Shown here one piece after another: positions 42,827 through 55,870 of a DNA stretch of 64,000 nucleotides. Below the pieces are notes generated by a model. That model had not been told where the DNA came from and did not search any database. It was given only the letters and a program-made list of their open reading frames with translations. Source of the DNA: Hepsetus odoe (Eukaryota; Chordata; Actinopteri; Characiformes; Hepsetidae). Each line of letters opens with the position of its first letter. The first letter of the stretch is position 1. Location of the stretch: the NCBI GenBank assembly GCA_017165825.1, contig CM029381.1, positions 827,150-891,149 of the forward strand, written 5' to 3'. The position numbers were made by a program, and so were the translations under genes.

Positions 42827-44773
42827 GAAACTACTGCAGAAGTGATCAGGCAGACGGCTAGAAATGTACTTGGTGTGACATCCGGAAGGAAGAAAGAGGA
42901 TAAGGAGACCTGGTGGTGGAACCAAGAAGTCCAGGAGTGTATTCAAAAGAAGAGGGAGGCAAAGAAGACATGGGACATACAGAGAGATGAAGAAAGTAGA
43001 CAGGTGTACAAGGAGATGAACCGCAGGGCAAAGAAAGCAGTGGTGAAGGCCAAAGATAAGGTGTTTGGTGAATTGTATGAGAGGTTGGACAGTAAAGAGG
43101 GAGAAAAGGACGTTTACCGATTGGCTAGACAGAGAGACAGATCTGGGAAAGATGTGCTACAGGTCAGGGCGATTAAAGATAGAAATGGTAACGTACTCAC
43201 AGGTGAACAGAGCGTGTTGAGCAGATGGAAGGAATACTTTGAGGAGCTGATGAATGAAGAAAATGTGAGAGAGAGAAGACTGGATGATGTAAGAAGAGTT
43301 AACCAGGAAGTGCAGCAAATAAACAAGATGGAAGTAAGGGCAGCGATGAAGAGGATGAAGAATGGAAAGGCTGTTGGACCAGATGACATACCAGTGGAAG
43401 CATGGAGATGTTTAGGGGAGATGGCAGTTGAGTTTCTGACCAGATTGTTTAACACAATCTTGGCAAGTGAGAAGATGCCTGAGGAGTGGAGACGAAGTGT
43501 ACTGGTACCGATCTTCAAGAATAAGGGTGATGCACAGAGCTGTAGTAACTATAGAGGGATAAAGTTGATCAGCCACACCATGAAGTTATGGGAAAGAGTA
43601 GTAGAAGCTAGGTTAAGAAAAGAGGTGAGGATCAGTGAACAGCAGTATGGTTTTATGCCGAGAAAGAGCACCACAGATGCAATGTTTGCTCTCAGGGTGT
43701 TGATGGAGAAGTACAGAGAAGGTCAGAAGGAGCTGCATTGTGCCTTTGTGGATTTGGAGAAAGCATATGACAGGGTGCCTAGAGAGGAGTTGTGGTTTTG
43801 TATGAGGAAGTCTGGTGTTACAGAGAAGTATGTGAGAGTAGTTCAGGATATGTATGAGGGCAGTGTAACAGTGGTGAGATCTGCAGTGGGAGTGACGGAT
43901 GCATTCAAAGTAGAGGTTGGATTACATCAAGGATCAGCACTGAGCCCGTTCTTGTTTGCAGTAGTAATGGACAGGTTGACGGATGAGGTTAGACAGGAGT
44001 CTCCGTAGACGATGATGTTTGCTGATGATATTGTGATCTGTAGTGAGAGTAGGGAGCAGCTTGAGGAGAACCTGGAGAGATGGAGATATGCTCTGGAGAG
44101 GAGAGGAATGAAAGTGAGTAGGGCAAAGACAGAATACATGAGTGTGAATGAAAGGGAGGAAAGTGGAGTGGTTAGGATGCAGGGAGTGGAGGCAACAAAG
44201 GTGGAGGAGTTTAAATACTTGGGATCAACAGTTCAGTGTAACGGCGAGTGTGGAAGAGAGGTGAAGAAGAGAGTGCAGGCTGGTTGGAATGGGTGTAGAA
44301 GAGTGGCTGGAGTGATTTGTGACAGACGCGTACCAGCTAGAGTAAAAGGGAAGGTTTACAGGACAGTAGTGAGACCAGCTATGTTGTATGGGTTGGAGAC
44401 GGTGGCACTGACGAAAAGGCAGGAGGCGGAGCTGGAGGTGTCAGAGTTAAAGATGCTGAGATTTTCGTTGGGTGTGACGAGGATGGACAGGATTAGAAAT
44501 GAGTATATTAGAGGGACAGCTCAGGTTAGACGTCTTGGAGACAAGGTTAGAGAAGCAAGGTTGCGTTGGTTTGGCCATGTGCAGAGGAGAGACGATGATT
44601 ATATTGGAAGGAGGATGTTGAAGATGGAGCTGCCAGGAAAGAGGAGAAGAGGAAGACCAAAGAGGAGGTTTATGGACGTGGTGAGAGAGGACATGCAGGT
44701 GGTCGGGTTGAAGCAGGAAGATGCAAAAGACAGGAAGCAATGGAGACAGTTGATCCGCTGTGGCGACCCCTAA
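42827..44773 (+). pseudogene. RTE-X reverse transcriptase and C-terminal region
   Basis: A 388-codon frame (42842-44008) carries KNGKAVGPDDIPVEAW (residues 174-188), CSNYRGIKLISHTMKLWERV, FVDLEKAYDRV (first catalytic Asp about residue 304) and GLHQGSALSPFLF (360-372). A TAG at 44006-44008, where TGG is expected, stops it two codons before MMFADDIVICSES (second Asp pair intact). The same frame continues 253 codons to 44773 with VALTKRQEAELEVSELKML, RWFGHVQRRDDDYIGRRML and a basic GKRRRGRPKRRF stretch. The product would be a target-primed reverse transcriptase acting on its own RNA. The two nonsense codons make this copy inactive. Confidence 0.93.
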
Positions 44774-44856
44774 ACGGGAGCAGCCGAAAGAAAAAGAAGA
44801 AGAAGAAGAAAGTTACACTTTAATATCAATCATTTTAGTTGATGTTTTTTAAATTT

Positions 44857-45092
44857 GTGGGAGCGGTGGCCTAGTGAGTTGGCCACAGGATCGGAAGATT
44901 GTGGGTTCAAACCCCTTACCAGTAGGTTGCCCAGAGGCACCCTTGAGCAAGGTACTGTCCCTGTCACTGCTCCCCGGGTGCTTTCATAGCTGCCCCCTGC
45001 TGCATGGGTTAAATGCAGAGGTCCAGTTTTGTCGTGGTTCAGTGTGTGCTGTGCTGTGACCTCGCAATGACAAGAATAGTCACTTTCACTTT
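44857..45092 (+). mobile_element. tRNA-derived SINE (family A), near full length
   Basis: Head GGAGCGGTGGCCTAGTGAG, B-box GGGTTCAAACCCC, body CCTTGAGCAAGGTACTGTCC and GGTTAAATGCAGAGGTCCAG, tail GTCACTTTCACTTT. It lies 40 bp after the RTE-X insertion. Confidence 0.9.
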
Positions 45093-45507
45093 AATTAAGA
45101 AATAAAACATCTGGCTAAGTTCATTCAATTCAGTTTTCATTCATATATTAATTTTATTAATCATTCTTGATATTTTTATTATAGCTTAATCTTAGTGTTA
45201 GAAATTGTAATATAATCAAATCTGAACTTAATTCACAATAGGAATTGTATTTGATTACATTTTAGAATATTGATTTTATTACAATTTTGCTATTTCATCT
45301 TAACTTCTTACTTGAATGAAACATGGAACTGATTAGAATTCCCTTCTGGAAATAGACTTCACTAGTTAATTCTACCCATTATGTTCATTACTCACTATTA
45401 ATATTCTAATGCATTATTTTACAATCACCTACAGTTCTGCTCATCATTCTGCATGTCTGCACACGTTTACCTTTATTTTTAAAGCTTCCTGATGATTTGA
45501 ATGTGCA
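45093..45507. other. AT-rich unique sequence
   Basis: AT-rich DNA resembling 41287-41652 in composition; it is the continuation of the same host segment. No feature seen. Confidence 0.55.
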
Positions 45508-45772
45508 AAGTGAAGTGAAAGTGACTATTTGTCATTATGAAACACAGCACACAGTGAACCACAACAAGATGCAGCCTCTGCTTTTCACCCATACACGCAA
45601 CGTATAGCAGGGGGCAGCTATTTAAAGTGCCCAGGGGGCAGTGATGGGGACGGTACCTTGCTCAAGGGTACCTCAGGGTAACCTACTGGTGTTGGTTTCA
45701 AATCCAAGACCTTCCGATTCTGGGGCCTAGACCCTAGTCCCACTTGGTCGCTGCTGACCCAAAGCTGCCCCA
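45508..45772 (-). mobile_element. tRNA-derived SINE (family A)
   Basis: Minus-strand copy. The tail AGTCACTTTCACTTCACTT lies at 45508, and the body (CCTTGAGCAAGGTACCGTCC, GCCCCCTGGGCACTTT) follows. The damaged head is near 45720-45772. Confidence 0.82.
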
Positions 45773-48113
45773 AAACTGAAAAGCATTAGCAACACATTTA
45801 TCTGCAACAGGTATCATTAAAATTAAAGAACCTAAAGGTTCGAACAGTGATGCTCCTTCACAAGCTGAGACTTTCACTTATGCCATGTGAGGAAGCAGTG
45901 AGGACGATGTGTTTAATGAGCAAATCAGTCTTGGGCAGATCGGGCACCAGGGCACCAGGGCCAGGAGGCTCTTTCTCCACCCACCTTCAGATTTATTGCA
46001 CCTTTCTAATAATCTCAAGCTGAGCTCAGTGAAAGGGGCAGCTGGGAGGAGGAGAGAAGTGTGAAAAGGTGAAAGAGGGTGAGACGGAGGGAGGGAAGCT
46101 CAAAGAGAATGCCGGCTGGACGAGCAGGTTGGAAGGTTTGACCGGTAAAGGAAAAGTCATCTGGTGAAAAGCTCTTCATGAAGCTCACGTAAAGTCCCAG
46201 CAACAACAATGTTCTTTTAGCATTTAATTGAATTTATTTCAGTTGTATTATGTATTTTACATAATTAAATATGAAGTTTAGGAGAATTGTATTGTATTCA
46301 GGTTGAATTAAAATTTTTTTTTTTTTTGCATTTTCTTTTCATTTATTAAAAAAAAAACAATTGAATACAAAATTTCAACCATATATTTTCATTAGACTTC
46401 ATTTGGGTCTATTTAATTTAAGTTTAATGTTGGTCTTATTACATTTTCACCCTGGAGGAACTGGAGGAATTTTGTTAAAATGTAATCCTAGATATAAATT
46501 TGATAATTTCTTTGCAGTGGTTTTTTATTTTTTAAAAATATTTATTTTATTTTTTCTTAGCAAAAAAAAAAAACAAAAATTTAGGCTTTTTATGTTCATT
46601 TCTCACTTGATATGAATTAAAGATAAATATATTTTCTAATCATGTATTTCTGGGTAATTTAATTTGTTAGAATTATGAAAATTAATGAAAACTTCTTCCT
46701 GGATATTAATTTCATTACAACTTTCCATTTGATCAGAACATTTATCATGAACATTTTGGTGAATGTTTTAAAATTGTCCCTCATCATTCCCATAGAGATA
46801 GCTAGCACAGAGCTCCTTATAAGGGCATGACACTTTTTAAACAATGACAGTTTAAAAAATCGCAACTGTGTCGGTGAGGTCCAGACTTTTAGGGCTCCAT
46901 CATCGGCAAGTTTTGGATCCAGGCGGTCTCGCCCGAAACGACTTTGAACTCTTCGAATGCAGCCAATATAGCATTTGTCAACACCTCACACAACACACAC
47001 ACACACACACGCATGCACGCACTCTACACTCTACCCTCTCTCAGCCTAAAAGCCTTTTTCTGCACAGATTCCTCTGCAGTATATTGCACTCGCCATCCAT
47101 CTCTCTCCTTTACCTCTCAGACACACTCTTGTGAGATTTGGTGGGATGGGAAGGATAAAACGCTCTCCATCCCTGTCTTTGCCCCCCCTCCTTCTTGCTC
47201 TTTCAATCCTCCCTCTCTTTTACTCTTCTTTCTGCTCTCTTTTTCCTCATAAAATCCTTTTAATAAAAGTGCACTTTTCTTCTCCAGCTCATCTCTTGGC
47301 ATTGAGCACATCATCTTTCAATACACCGTCTGCCCCCATCCTTGCTCTGTTCCTCCATCACTCTCCTTCCTGCCCATTCTCTTTTGTGTAATGTACCGTT
47401 TAAAGCCCCGTGTTGGACACCCGGGCTGTGAAATTACACAGCGGCGGCTCTAATGCGGAGGGAGACGTGATTTGTGGACAGCTGTAAATCTGCGAGCTGA
47501 ATATAGTCTAGAAAAGGGCCCATTTCAGGATGAACGTAATGTCCATGTGAGAAAAATTTTAATAAAATTATACAGGAATACAACAGGACAAGAGATAATA
47601 ACTTTTTCGGTAAAGAGTGAGACCCCATTTCATTTTTAACATGCCCCTCCTTGACCGGTCAGTCTGCACAGTACCTTTTATGCTTGTAGAAGAGGAGTTT
47701 GAGGTTGATTTCCAAAAAAAAAAGATAACTTAACTGGCAAAGGAGAGGAGCAGGGGGCAAACAGGACGATCAGAGACAGTAGACTAAGTCCAGAGTGATC
47801 AGGCAGAGACTCTAACATGATCTAAGACTAAGAATATAGTTGGTTCCAAGGCAATTGCTAAAGAACTGTCTGTTAGGAGGAGATCAGCCCTGAATTTGGA
47901 CCAGCTGAGCTGGGATGTGGGTGTGGCCAAGCACCTCATTACTCTGGGGATGATGGGTGACTTCCTGCAGGGGGCGTGGTGGACTGTGTAACACCCACTC
48001 AGACTGAAGTCTACGTTGAGGCCCATGAGTCAAGTCTTTGGAATCTAAACCTTTGGAGTCAAGTCCTGGGTCTTCATAATGGAGTCAAGCCAATCAAGAT
48101 ACACACAATTTTT
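45773..48113. other. Unique non-coding sequence
   Basis: Contains AT-rich parts (46220-46680, with a T-run at 46314-46327 and an A-run near 46561), a (CA)n at 46992-47010, a CT-rich stretch at 47030-47390, and a complex stretch at 47400-47520 (GAAATTACACAGCGGCGGCT) that may be conserved. No recognised gene. Confidence 0.4.
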
Positions 48114-48257
48114 GGGGCAGTGTCGGCCTAGTGTTTAGCGATCACAAGGTTGTGGGTTTGAATCCTGGACCAGTAGGTTGTGCTGAGGTTCCCTTAAGCG
48201 AGAAACCATCCTCACCACAGCTCCCCAGGCTCTGGATATGGATGCCCACTGCTGGAC
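48114..48257 (+). mobile_element. tRNA-derived SINE (family A), 3'-truncated
   Basis: Head GGGGCAGTGTCGGCCTAGTG, B-box GGGTTTGAATCC and body to GATGCCCACTGCTGGAC. The rest of the body and the tail are missing. Confidence 0.85.
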
Positions 48258-49107
48258 TTCTTGAACAGATCCTCTCCAACCTTCAATGGCAAATTGTTAT
48301 TGCACTTTGGAAGGTAGGACTCCTGTGGATGTTTTGGACCTAAAGCATGATGTTTTCTTCAGAACTCAGAGCTTTAAGTGCTGTGTATCAAAGCTAAACA
48401 TTTCTGGTGTTCGGTTGCACGGTTGTTGGTAGTCCCAGTTCTCATAATCGTGGTTTGAACCGCAGTTTTGGACATTCTCGCTGGTTTTTCACCACTTTTC
48501 TTTTAAAACAATCTTCCTCTCCAATCTCTACTTCTATTTCACCCAACAATTCCTCACATTTCTTTCCAAATCTTGTACGAGATTTCAAAAATGAATGGTC
48601 AGTAATGAAAAAATTTTTATTTTTTATTGGCCTTGTCAGGTCTTTGCATGTATTCCAGCTCCTTAAAGAAAATGTACTGTCGGCTGCAAAAGTGTCATTT
48701 GGATGCCTTTCGCACGTAAAAAAATATCTTCTCATCTTGTGCTTTCATGTACTGAAGGGAACGCGCACACAGACCAAACCAAAACAGTTTTATTAAGGCG
48801 GATGATCTGTTCTTAATTATAGCCAATAATGACATAATCAGTCAAACCATGCCGTGTAATCAAATCCTCCCAAGCTAACAAGCTCGTGGAGGGGTCGTAA
48901 ACAAATGAACGCTCACGCAAATAGGTGAAGCACCATTTAGTCTCCATCCAATTAGGGTTCATCTGTCTCTATCGCAGTATATTTTTCTCTCATTAACTTG
49001 AGGCACAAAGCCATTAACAAGTCGTTGTTTTTCATCCATCAGCCACCAGTTCTGAACCCTGACATATGAAGGAGGGGAGATAATGTGATGAGCAATTAGG
49101 ATTAATC

Positions 49108-49109
<2 letters not shown>
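48258..49109. other. Unique non-coding sequence, candidate conserved element at 48780-49060
   Basis: The segment 48780-49060 is complex and rich in AATTA/TAAT cores (GTTCTTAATTATAGCCAATA, CCATCCAATTAGGGTTCATC, CTCATTAACTTGAGGC). Its composition suggests a regulatory element. The open frames at 48407-48796 have no domain. Confidence 0.42.
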
Positions 49110-49167
<58 letters not shown>

Positions 49168-49170
49168 TAC

Positions 49171-49239
<69 letters not shown>
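49110..49239. repeat. Compound microsatellite (TA)n(CA)n(TA)n(CA)n(CATA)n
   Basis: Five successive simple-repeat blocks: TA 49110-49149, CA to about 49167, TA about 49173-49188, CA to about 49208, and ACAT repeats to 49239. Confidence 0.95.
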
Positions 49240-49378
49240 CATTATTTTTGCTTTTTATTTTTGTTTTATATATATAGTACCTTTTGGTAAGCATTTACTT
49301 TACTATTAACTCGGAAAATTGTATAAAAACAAACTGTTTAAAAACGAACTCTTGTCACCAGATTTCATCCAAAACATT

Positions 49379-49603
49379 CTGAAAGTGACAAATTTCATAG
49401 TGAAACAACACACAGTGATCCACAATGAAATTAAACTCGGCATTTTACCCACTGCACAAACATGTGTAGCTGGGGACAGCTTTCGAAAGAGCAAATAGGG
49501 AGCAGTGACGGGGACGGTACCTTGCTCAGGGGTACCTCAGGGCAACCTACCGGTCTGGAATTCAAACCCACAACTTTCTGAGCCCGTCTCCCTAACCACT
49601 AGG
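49379..49603 (-). mobile_element. tRNA-derived SINE (family A)
   Basis: Minus-strand copy from a head near 49603 (CCTAGTGGTTAGGGAG) through the body (TGAGCAAGGTACCGTCCC) to a weak tail (TGTCACTTTCAGA) at 49379. A second head-like fragment with GATTGTGGGTTTGAGCCCC follows on the same strand at about 49604-49705. Confidence 0.82.
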
Positions 49604-49705
49604 TTGCTTTGAGGTACCCTAGTGTCACCCCAGATGGGGCTCAAACCCACAATCCCTGGTTTAAGAGGCCAGTGTGAGAAACAATGGCCAATAGCGCTGC
49701 CTGAC

Positions 49706-50561
49706 TCCCCGATCTATATACCTTTAGACTAATGAAGAATGCCTGGCGACATAACGAGGCACATAACGAGGTGCTGGGTGTGGCCAGAGATGCCTCAGTA
49801 GAATAAACTCTGCAAATGAACAGCATTATTAAACATTCAACATAATTTAAAAGTTATGGCTTAGTTTGTTATTTAGTTTTTCCCTCAAATGAAACTCCCT
49901 CATGAATAAAAAGCCCTAAATTTTGCTACATTTTTTATCAAAACACCATGTTTAAGTGAAAAATGACAAAAAGAACTAACTTTGGACACTTTAGGCAAGA
50001 AAACTGTCCAATGTTGTAGAAAGCAGGATCTTCATAGCTGACACACTGAAGTATTACTGCCAAGCTTCTTCATTTTTTATGGGAACCAAAAAAAAAAGTT
50101 TGTGTACATCAGAGACGACGTTTAAGAGAAGCAAATGGTATTTCTAAGACTGTTCCGAAAGTTTTAATGCATTTTTTCGTTTGACCTTTCAAACGATGCG
50201 CAGTTCCAAGGCTAAGCCCGGCTTGCATGCTGTTGCCATGACAACTGTCACATCCTCATTTCACACATCCAACTTTTAAAAGACACATTCTTTTGATGGC
50301 TTTTGTTTTCCTGATGTGTTTCATGATAATGCTGTTTAAAAGTGATTTCCAGCGTCTGTCTTGGGAGGTTTGCTGGACAGAAGGTTGTGAGCAAAGCAAA
50401 GTGCCTTCAGACCCACTAATGTGAGGATCATTAACACTGCAGTGCCTTCAGATGACTTTACATCTTCACTATGAAGAGCAGAACAGATCAACAAGCCGAT
50501 CTGAAGTTGAAATGAAAACTGGTTTTATCAAGACTAAAATATTCTTATAGCATTGAAATTC
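49706..50561. other. Unique sequence, nothing recognised
   Basis: Single-copy DNA with an A-run near 50089-50096. No gene or element recognised. Confidence 0.4.
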
Positions 50562-50745
50562 ATCCATCCATCCATTTTCAGAGCCGCTTTGTGGGACCGG
50601 GTCGCTGTCCGGCTGAACAGGTTCACCAGGCGGTCCTTTCACCAGCTCATCCTGAGAGGTACCAGAGTTTCCAGGTCGAGATATATTCTCTTCTCAGCAG
50701 GTCCTGGGCCTGCCCTGTGGTCTCTTACCAGTTGTTCCTGCCCTA
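50562..50745 (-). mobile_element. RTE/SINE-type 3' tail fragment with GGAT repeat
   Basis: The minus strand ends in AATGGATGGATGGATG at 50562. Before that it has a GC-rich body (GAGCTGGTGAAAGGACCGCC, GACAGCGACCCGGTCCCAC) of a type that often ends fish RTE-related repeats. No coding part is visible. Confidence 0.5.
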
Positions 50746-51605
<860 letters not shown>

Positions 51606-51830
51606 CCATCTCAACCAGTTACCATGGCAACTGCTTAGCAACCAGCAAGGATAACATTAGAACAGCCTCACCGCACATTAGCAACCACCTTCAACTATCT
51701 AGCAACAAAGTATCCACCTGGAATACTATTTCAAACAGCCTATCTGCCATCTAAAATACCATAGCAACACCTTAGCAACCACCTTGGACTATCTAGCAAC
51801 ATAGCAGCCACCTGGAACATTATTGCACAG
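51606..51830. repeat. AGCAACC-type degenerate repeat
   Basis: Repeated TTAGCAACCACCTT, CTATCTAGCAACA and CCACCTGGAA units in about 225 bp. A short relative (CCCTAGCAACCACTTAGCAA) lies at 54661-54680. It is probably a piece of a dispersed fish repeat. Confidence 0.7.
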
Positions 51831-52184
51831 ACCTTAAAATGTGTTTAATTCTAATAAGAATAAATCAAATTTAAATATTACATACAATTTTTATAGCCAT
51901 GTATTTCACACCCTGGTCTACTCAGGCTTTAGGATAAGTTGGTTCGGTCCGTTTTTGCTGTTCTCAGGTCAGTAAAAGACAAAAATCTCAATTATGAAGT
52001 CCTTTGATTTGCATAATGGTACCAGGACTTGAAACACATGCTGGATTTGGGTTCGAACCAAAATCTTTGCCCAGTTTAATGTAAATTTCTTTCATTAGCA
52101 TTTTAGGCATGGGATACCTCTCAGCCTCTCAGTATATTTACAGGGTTGAATATACATTAAAGAGAAATCAGGCATTCCTCTATC

Positions 52185-52189
<5 letters not shown>

Positions 52190-52237
<48 letters not shown>

Positions 52238-52510
52238 ACCATTCAAGCATTTGATACTCATTTCTGTATGTTAAGAGAAAATGAAACTGGGAATGGACAG
52301 CTGACATTCCGTTCAAAACAATGCCACACACACACACACACACGCACATGCGCACACACACACACCCCATCAGGTGCCATTGCAGTCCCAAACAGTAGCA
52401 GGTGTTTCCCATTTTCTGAAAATGAACAGGAAAATAAGATCCACAATGAAACGCCTGCTTGCTCACACACACACAGAGACACGCACACGCACACACACAC
52501 ACACACACAC
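52190..52510. repeat. Cluster of (GT)n and (CA)n microsatellites in inverted arrangement
   Basis: GT at 52190-52236, CA-rich at 52325-52366 and CA-rich at 52463-52510, so complementary runs lie within 90-230 bp of each other. The sequence before it (51831-52189) holds nothing recognised. Confidence 0.9.
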
Positions 52511-53118
52511 TGTATGTATAACACTGTTTTTTCTGGTCCCTGGCTCTATAGGCTGGGGCCTATAGCAAAACCATCTCTTACACACTCACACATGCACACA
52601 CACACATCTGTGTACTATCACATCTGAGTTAAACCTAAATCTTCACCCCACTTAACAAAGTGCCATTTGGTGAGTGTCCTTGTGAGGACCAGTGAAATGT
52701 CCCCACCTTTATGGATTCACAGGAGCTCACCAGATGTCTCCTCGTTCGCGGGTCATGAGCTGCAGATGTTCTGAATCTGTAGTCCTGTGTTTTCAAACCT
52801 CAGCGGAAAACTTCGACACCCCCCATTAAACCCACTAATCACCGAGCTGAATCATCCAACCCACTACTTCCTTTCCGTGCCTTCATTTAAACCTAAATAT
52901 CTGTCCTTTCAACTCTGAAGAGACTCCTTAATCTGAAGACATTTGAGGGGAGTTCTCCATTATTTTTATTTTCCATGACCTTCTCAGTGGACGGTGGAGT
53001 TCAGGATTGTGTTGAGTGTGATGTCTGGGACGGGAGAACTAGTAGAGACGTGGATGAGAGTGAAGCAGTGAAGTTAATGTTGATTATCTTCAGTAGATTT
53101 TTATTGGAGATCGAGGCT
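52511..53118. other. Unique sequence, nothing recognised
   Basis: Single-copy DNA ahead of the minus-strand Rex1-like element. Short CA runs near 52570-52605. No gene recognised. Confidence 0.45.
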
Positions 53119-53262
53119 TCGAATAGAACAGAATACAATAGAATAGAATAGAATAGAATAGGTTTTATTGTCATTGTACAATGTACAACGAAACTGGGGG
53201 GGTGGTTCCCCTACTTCAATGCATTATTAATAGATAAAAAATAAATAAATAAAAGCAGACAC

Positions 53263-53303
<41 letters not shown>

Positions 53304-54345
53304 CAAAAACACAATAAAAGAAAATCAAACAGTTTATACTGACCAGATTTAAGGTGCTGTGTGCATGTGTGTTGGTGGCGTTAGGAGCCTGGGGGGGTGC
53401 TAATGAGTTACTGGGTGTTTAAGGTTCGAATGGCCCATGCGAAAAAAACTGTTTTAGAATCTAGTCGTGTGTGGCTTAATGGATCTATAACGCCTTCAGT
53501 TCAGTTCAAACAGATGATGTTCATCTGTTCAGTTCAAACAGATGATGGGTGGGATGCGAAGAATCTTCAGTGATGCCCTTAGTTTTCTTGCGGCAGTGAG
53601 ATGTGGATATTTCAGATATGGAGGGTAAGGGGCAGCCGATCATTTTTTTGAGCGGCATTTATGACCCTCTGCACATCCTTCCTGTTCTCAACTGTGGAAC
53701 CCGTATACCACGCTCCCAAACAGTATGTGAGTACACTCTCCACGGAAGAGTGATAGAAGGCCAGCAGCAACTTCCTGTCCAGCTTGTTTGTCCGAAGGAC
53801 ATGCAGGAAATATAATCGCTGTTGAGCCTTCTTCACTAGAGCTTTGGTGGAGTCCAGGAAAGGTCAGCTGAGATGTGGATACCCAGGAACTTGAGGGAAG
53901 TGACAATTTCCACACATTCCATCTATGAGCAGAGGGATGTGGTCATGCTTGTGCTTCCTAAAGTCCATGATCAGTTCTTTAGTTCTGAGGACATTCGTTG
54001 ACAGATTATTCTCTGAGCACCAGAGGGACAGTTTTTCCACCTCAGCCCTGTATGCTGTCTCATCTCCATCTGAGATGAGCCCCACCACAGTGGTATCATC
54101 TGCATATTTGATGATGGTGTTTGTTGGGTGGGTTGACGTGCAGTCGAAGGTGTACAGGGCGTACAGTACAGGACTCAGCACACAGCCCTGGGGAGAGCCG
54201 GTGCTTAGTGTGAGTGAGGAAGAGGTGATGCCCAAGTCGGATGGGTTGAGGACGGTGTGTGAGAAATTGTTTTATCCATCTGCATGGTGTGGGGAGCCTC
54301 CAGCCGCTGCGTCCGTGCGCGCCGCCATATTGGCCGGCTTTGCAT
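53119..54345 (-). mobile_element. Rex1-like (CR1/L2 superfamily) LINE, 3' part
   Basis: Minus-strand RT fragment. It has SLTLSTGSPQGCVLSPVLYA, IIKYADDTTVVGLISDGDE (catalytic Asp pair intact), LSLWCSENNLSTNVLRTKEL, KKAQQRLYFLHVLRTNKL and SVESVLTYCLGAWYTGS. The 3' UTR holds a (TA)n run (53271-53298) and ends with GACAATAAAACCTATTCTAT and further TTCTA repeats at 53119-53162. Frameshifts near 53880-53920 and a truncated C-terminus make it a pseudogene. It is a different subfamily from the copies at 8.2 and 31.7 kb. Confidence 0.88.
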
Positions 54346-54417
54346 AGAATTTAAAGACTTTAATAGAATTTGAATTCTATTAATTTGGAGTGAGATTCAG
54401 TTCACTTTCAGCACAAA

Positions 54418-54650
54418 CCTGTACTTTTTACTTTACACTCATTACATTCCTGTACATTTTACTTTACACTCTCAGTACATTCCTGTACTTTTTACTTTAC
54501 ACTCTCATTACATTCCTGTACTTTTTACTTTAAACTCTCAGTACATTCCTATACTTTTTGCTTTACACTCTCATTACATTCCTGTACTTTTTACTTTACA
54601 CTCTCAGTACATTCCTGTACTTTTAAATTTATACTCTCAGTACATTCCTG
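54418..54650 (+). repeat. 33-bp minisatellite (about 7 units)
   Basis: Unit GTACTTTTTACTTTACACTC plus TCATTACATTCCT (33 bp), with CATTACATT/CAGTACATT variants tending to alternate. It is the reverse complement of the 35.9-kb array. Confidence 0.93.
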
Positions 54651-55870
54651 CCTCACCACTCCCTAGCAACCACTTAGCAACCCCCTTCACAAACTCTACC
54701 AAAAGATCTTTTACAAACTCCATTTTGTTATATTCTTTTAATGATAATTTTCCCAGCCCCTAATATTAGAGCTGCACCTGGCAATGGATACTCCCTCCAT
54801 TCTGCAACAGTCCATTCATTTTCTCTGAAAACGACATAGATCGGAAATTACACCATGATGGAAATGACTTGATCTTCCACTATCATGGTAGTGGTGGTGG
54901 TGGAGGGGTCAATAATGAAAAAAAGACAGCAATAGAAAGGGGAAAAAGTGAGGGGGAAATTAATCGGCGAAAATGATGGATAATTAGAGCCGGACACAAA
55001 AACGTCCAGCCTTTCACTTTTTCCCCATCATGCCTGGTGCTAATGCGAATATGATTGCGTTCGTTTTCCTTTTTTTTTTTCCCATTCCTCCACAGAATGA
55101 TTACACCCCCCCCCCCTTTATGAATGTTCTTTTGTGTAATTCCATCAGTATGGCAGAGAGCACAATACACCCTGAATGGAGCTTTTGAACGAGGCGGATT
55201 GGAAGCTGGCCGGTTCTGACCGGCGCCGCAAAACAGCTTGACCCTCCAAATGCGGCCTTTTGCTAAGAGATGGCCGGCTTTCAGAGAGAGGAATAATCTC
55301 TGGTTCGCCTGATCTGTACTCAAAAAAAAAATACCAAGCTACTCAGACAGGAAGTGTGTTTCGAGAGACGTCTCGACCGTGATACGGCTGCCTCTCATTT
55401 CCCACTGAAACCGAGAAACTGAGAACCCCTGCTAATCATGTCTTTGGGTCCTTTAGAGGACGTCTAGGTTAATTTCACTCCGTGATTTGAAGTAGGGGGT
55501 GGCGTAATGGGAGTCCAGGATTTGGACGCCTTCGAGGGCCTTGAGGAGAGCCGGGGTCCAGATTGTTATAATTGAAGACCAGTTTTGGACATTAATTCTT
55601 ATTAAATAATAAATTCAACGGTTTCCTCTGGGACAGTCTGTGGGATGGGAATTTAGTCCTGAATGAAAATGAAAGTTATGTCAAATTGGCAACACTAATG
55701 CATTTATGAGACTAACAACTTTCATAGCAACTGCAGCAATAGCTTCGTAAAACAGGACGAGAAATATTTTCCACCTTGGAGACAAAAACGTCCTGCTCTG
55801 AAAGGCTCGCTAGTTTGAGTCGAACGTGAGATTCTGAGAGCTGTGGGGATTTTAGCTTGAAATGCATAAA
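54651..55870. other. Unique non-coding sequence, candidate conserved element at 54940-55290
   Basis: The stretch contains AAATTAATCGGCGAAAATGA, TGGATAATTAGAGCCGG and GCTAATGCGAATATGATTGC, and further on GAACGAGGCGGATTGGAAGC. It is complex, non-repetitive and TAAT-rich, and so looks constrained. Poly-T and poly-C runs interrupt it (55070-55118). No gene seen. Confidence 0.42.

Larger units (their letters stand above)
41653..44817 (+). mobile_element. RTE-X-like LINE, near full length, with target-site duplication
   Basis: About 3.15 kb from the 5' UTR (AGGGATGCACAAGCCAGTG) to a 3' UTR (GCGACCCCTAAACGGGAGCA, GCCGAAAG) and an (AAG)n tail. The perfect 9-bp duplication AAAGTTACA at 41653-41661 and 44809-44817 proves the insertion boundaries. 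Endonuclease, reverse transcriptase and C-terminal domain are in order, with only three visible lesions. It is the reference for seven other fragments in this window. Confidence 0.95.

Noticed and set aside
43114..43518. 134-codon minus-strand frame
   Set aside because: Antisense shadow of the RTE-X reverse transcriptase.
53925..54347. 140-codon plus-strand frame
   Set aside because: Antisense shadow of the minus-strand Rex1-like reverse transcriptase.
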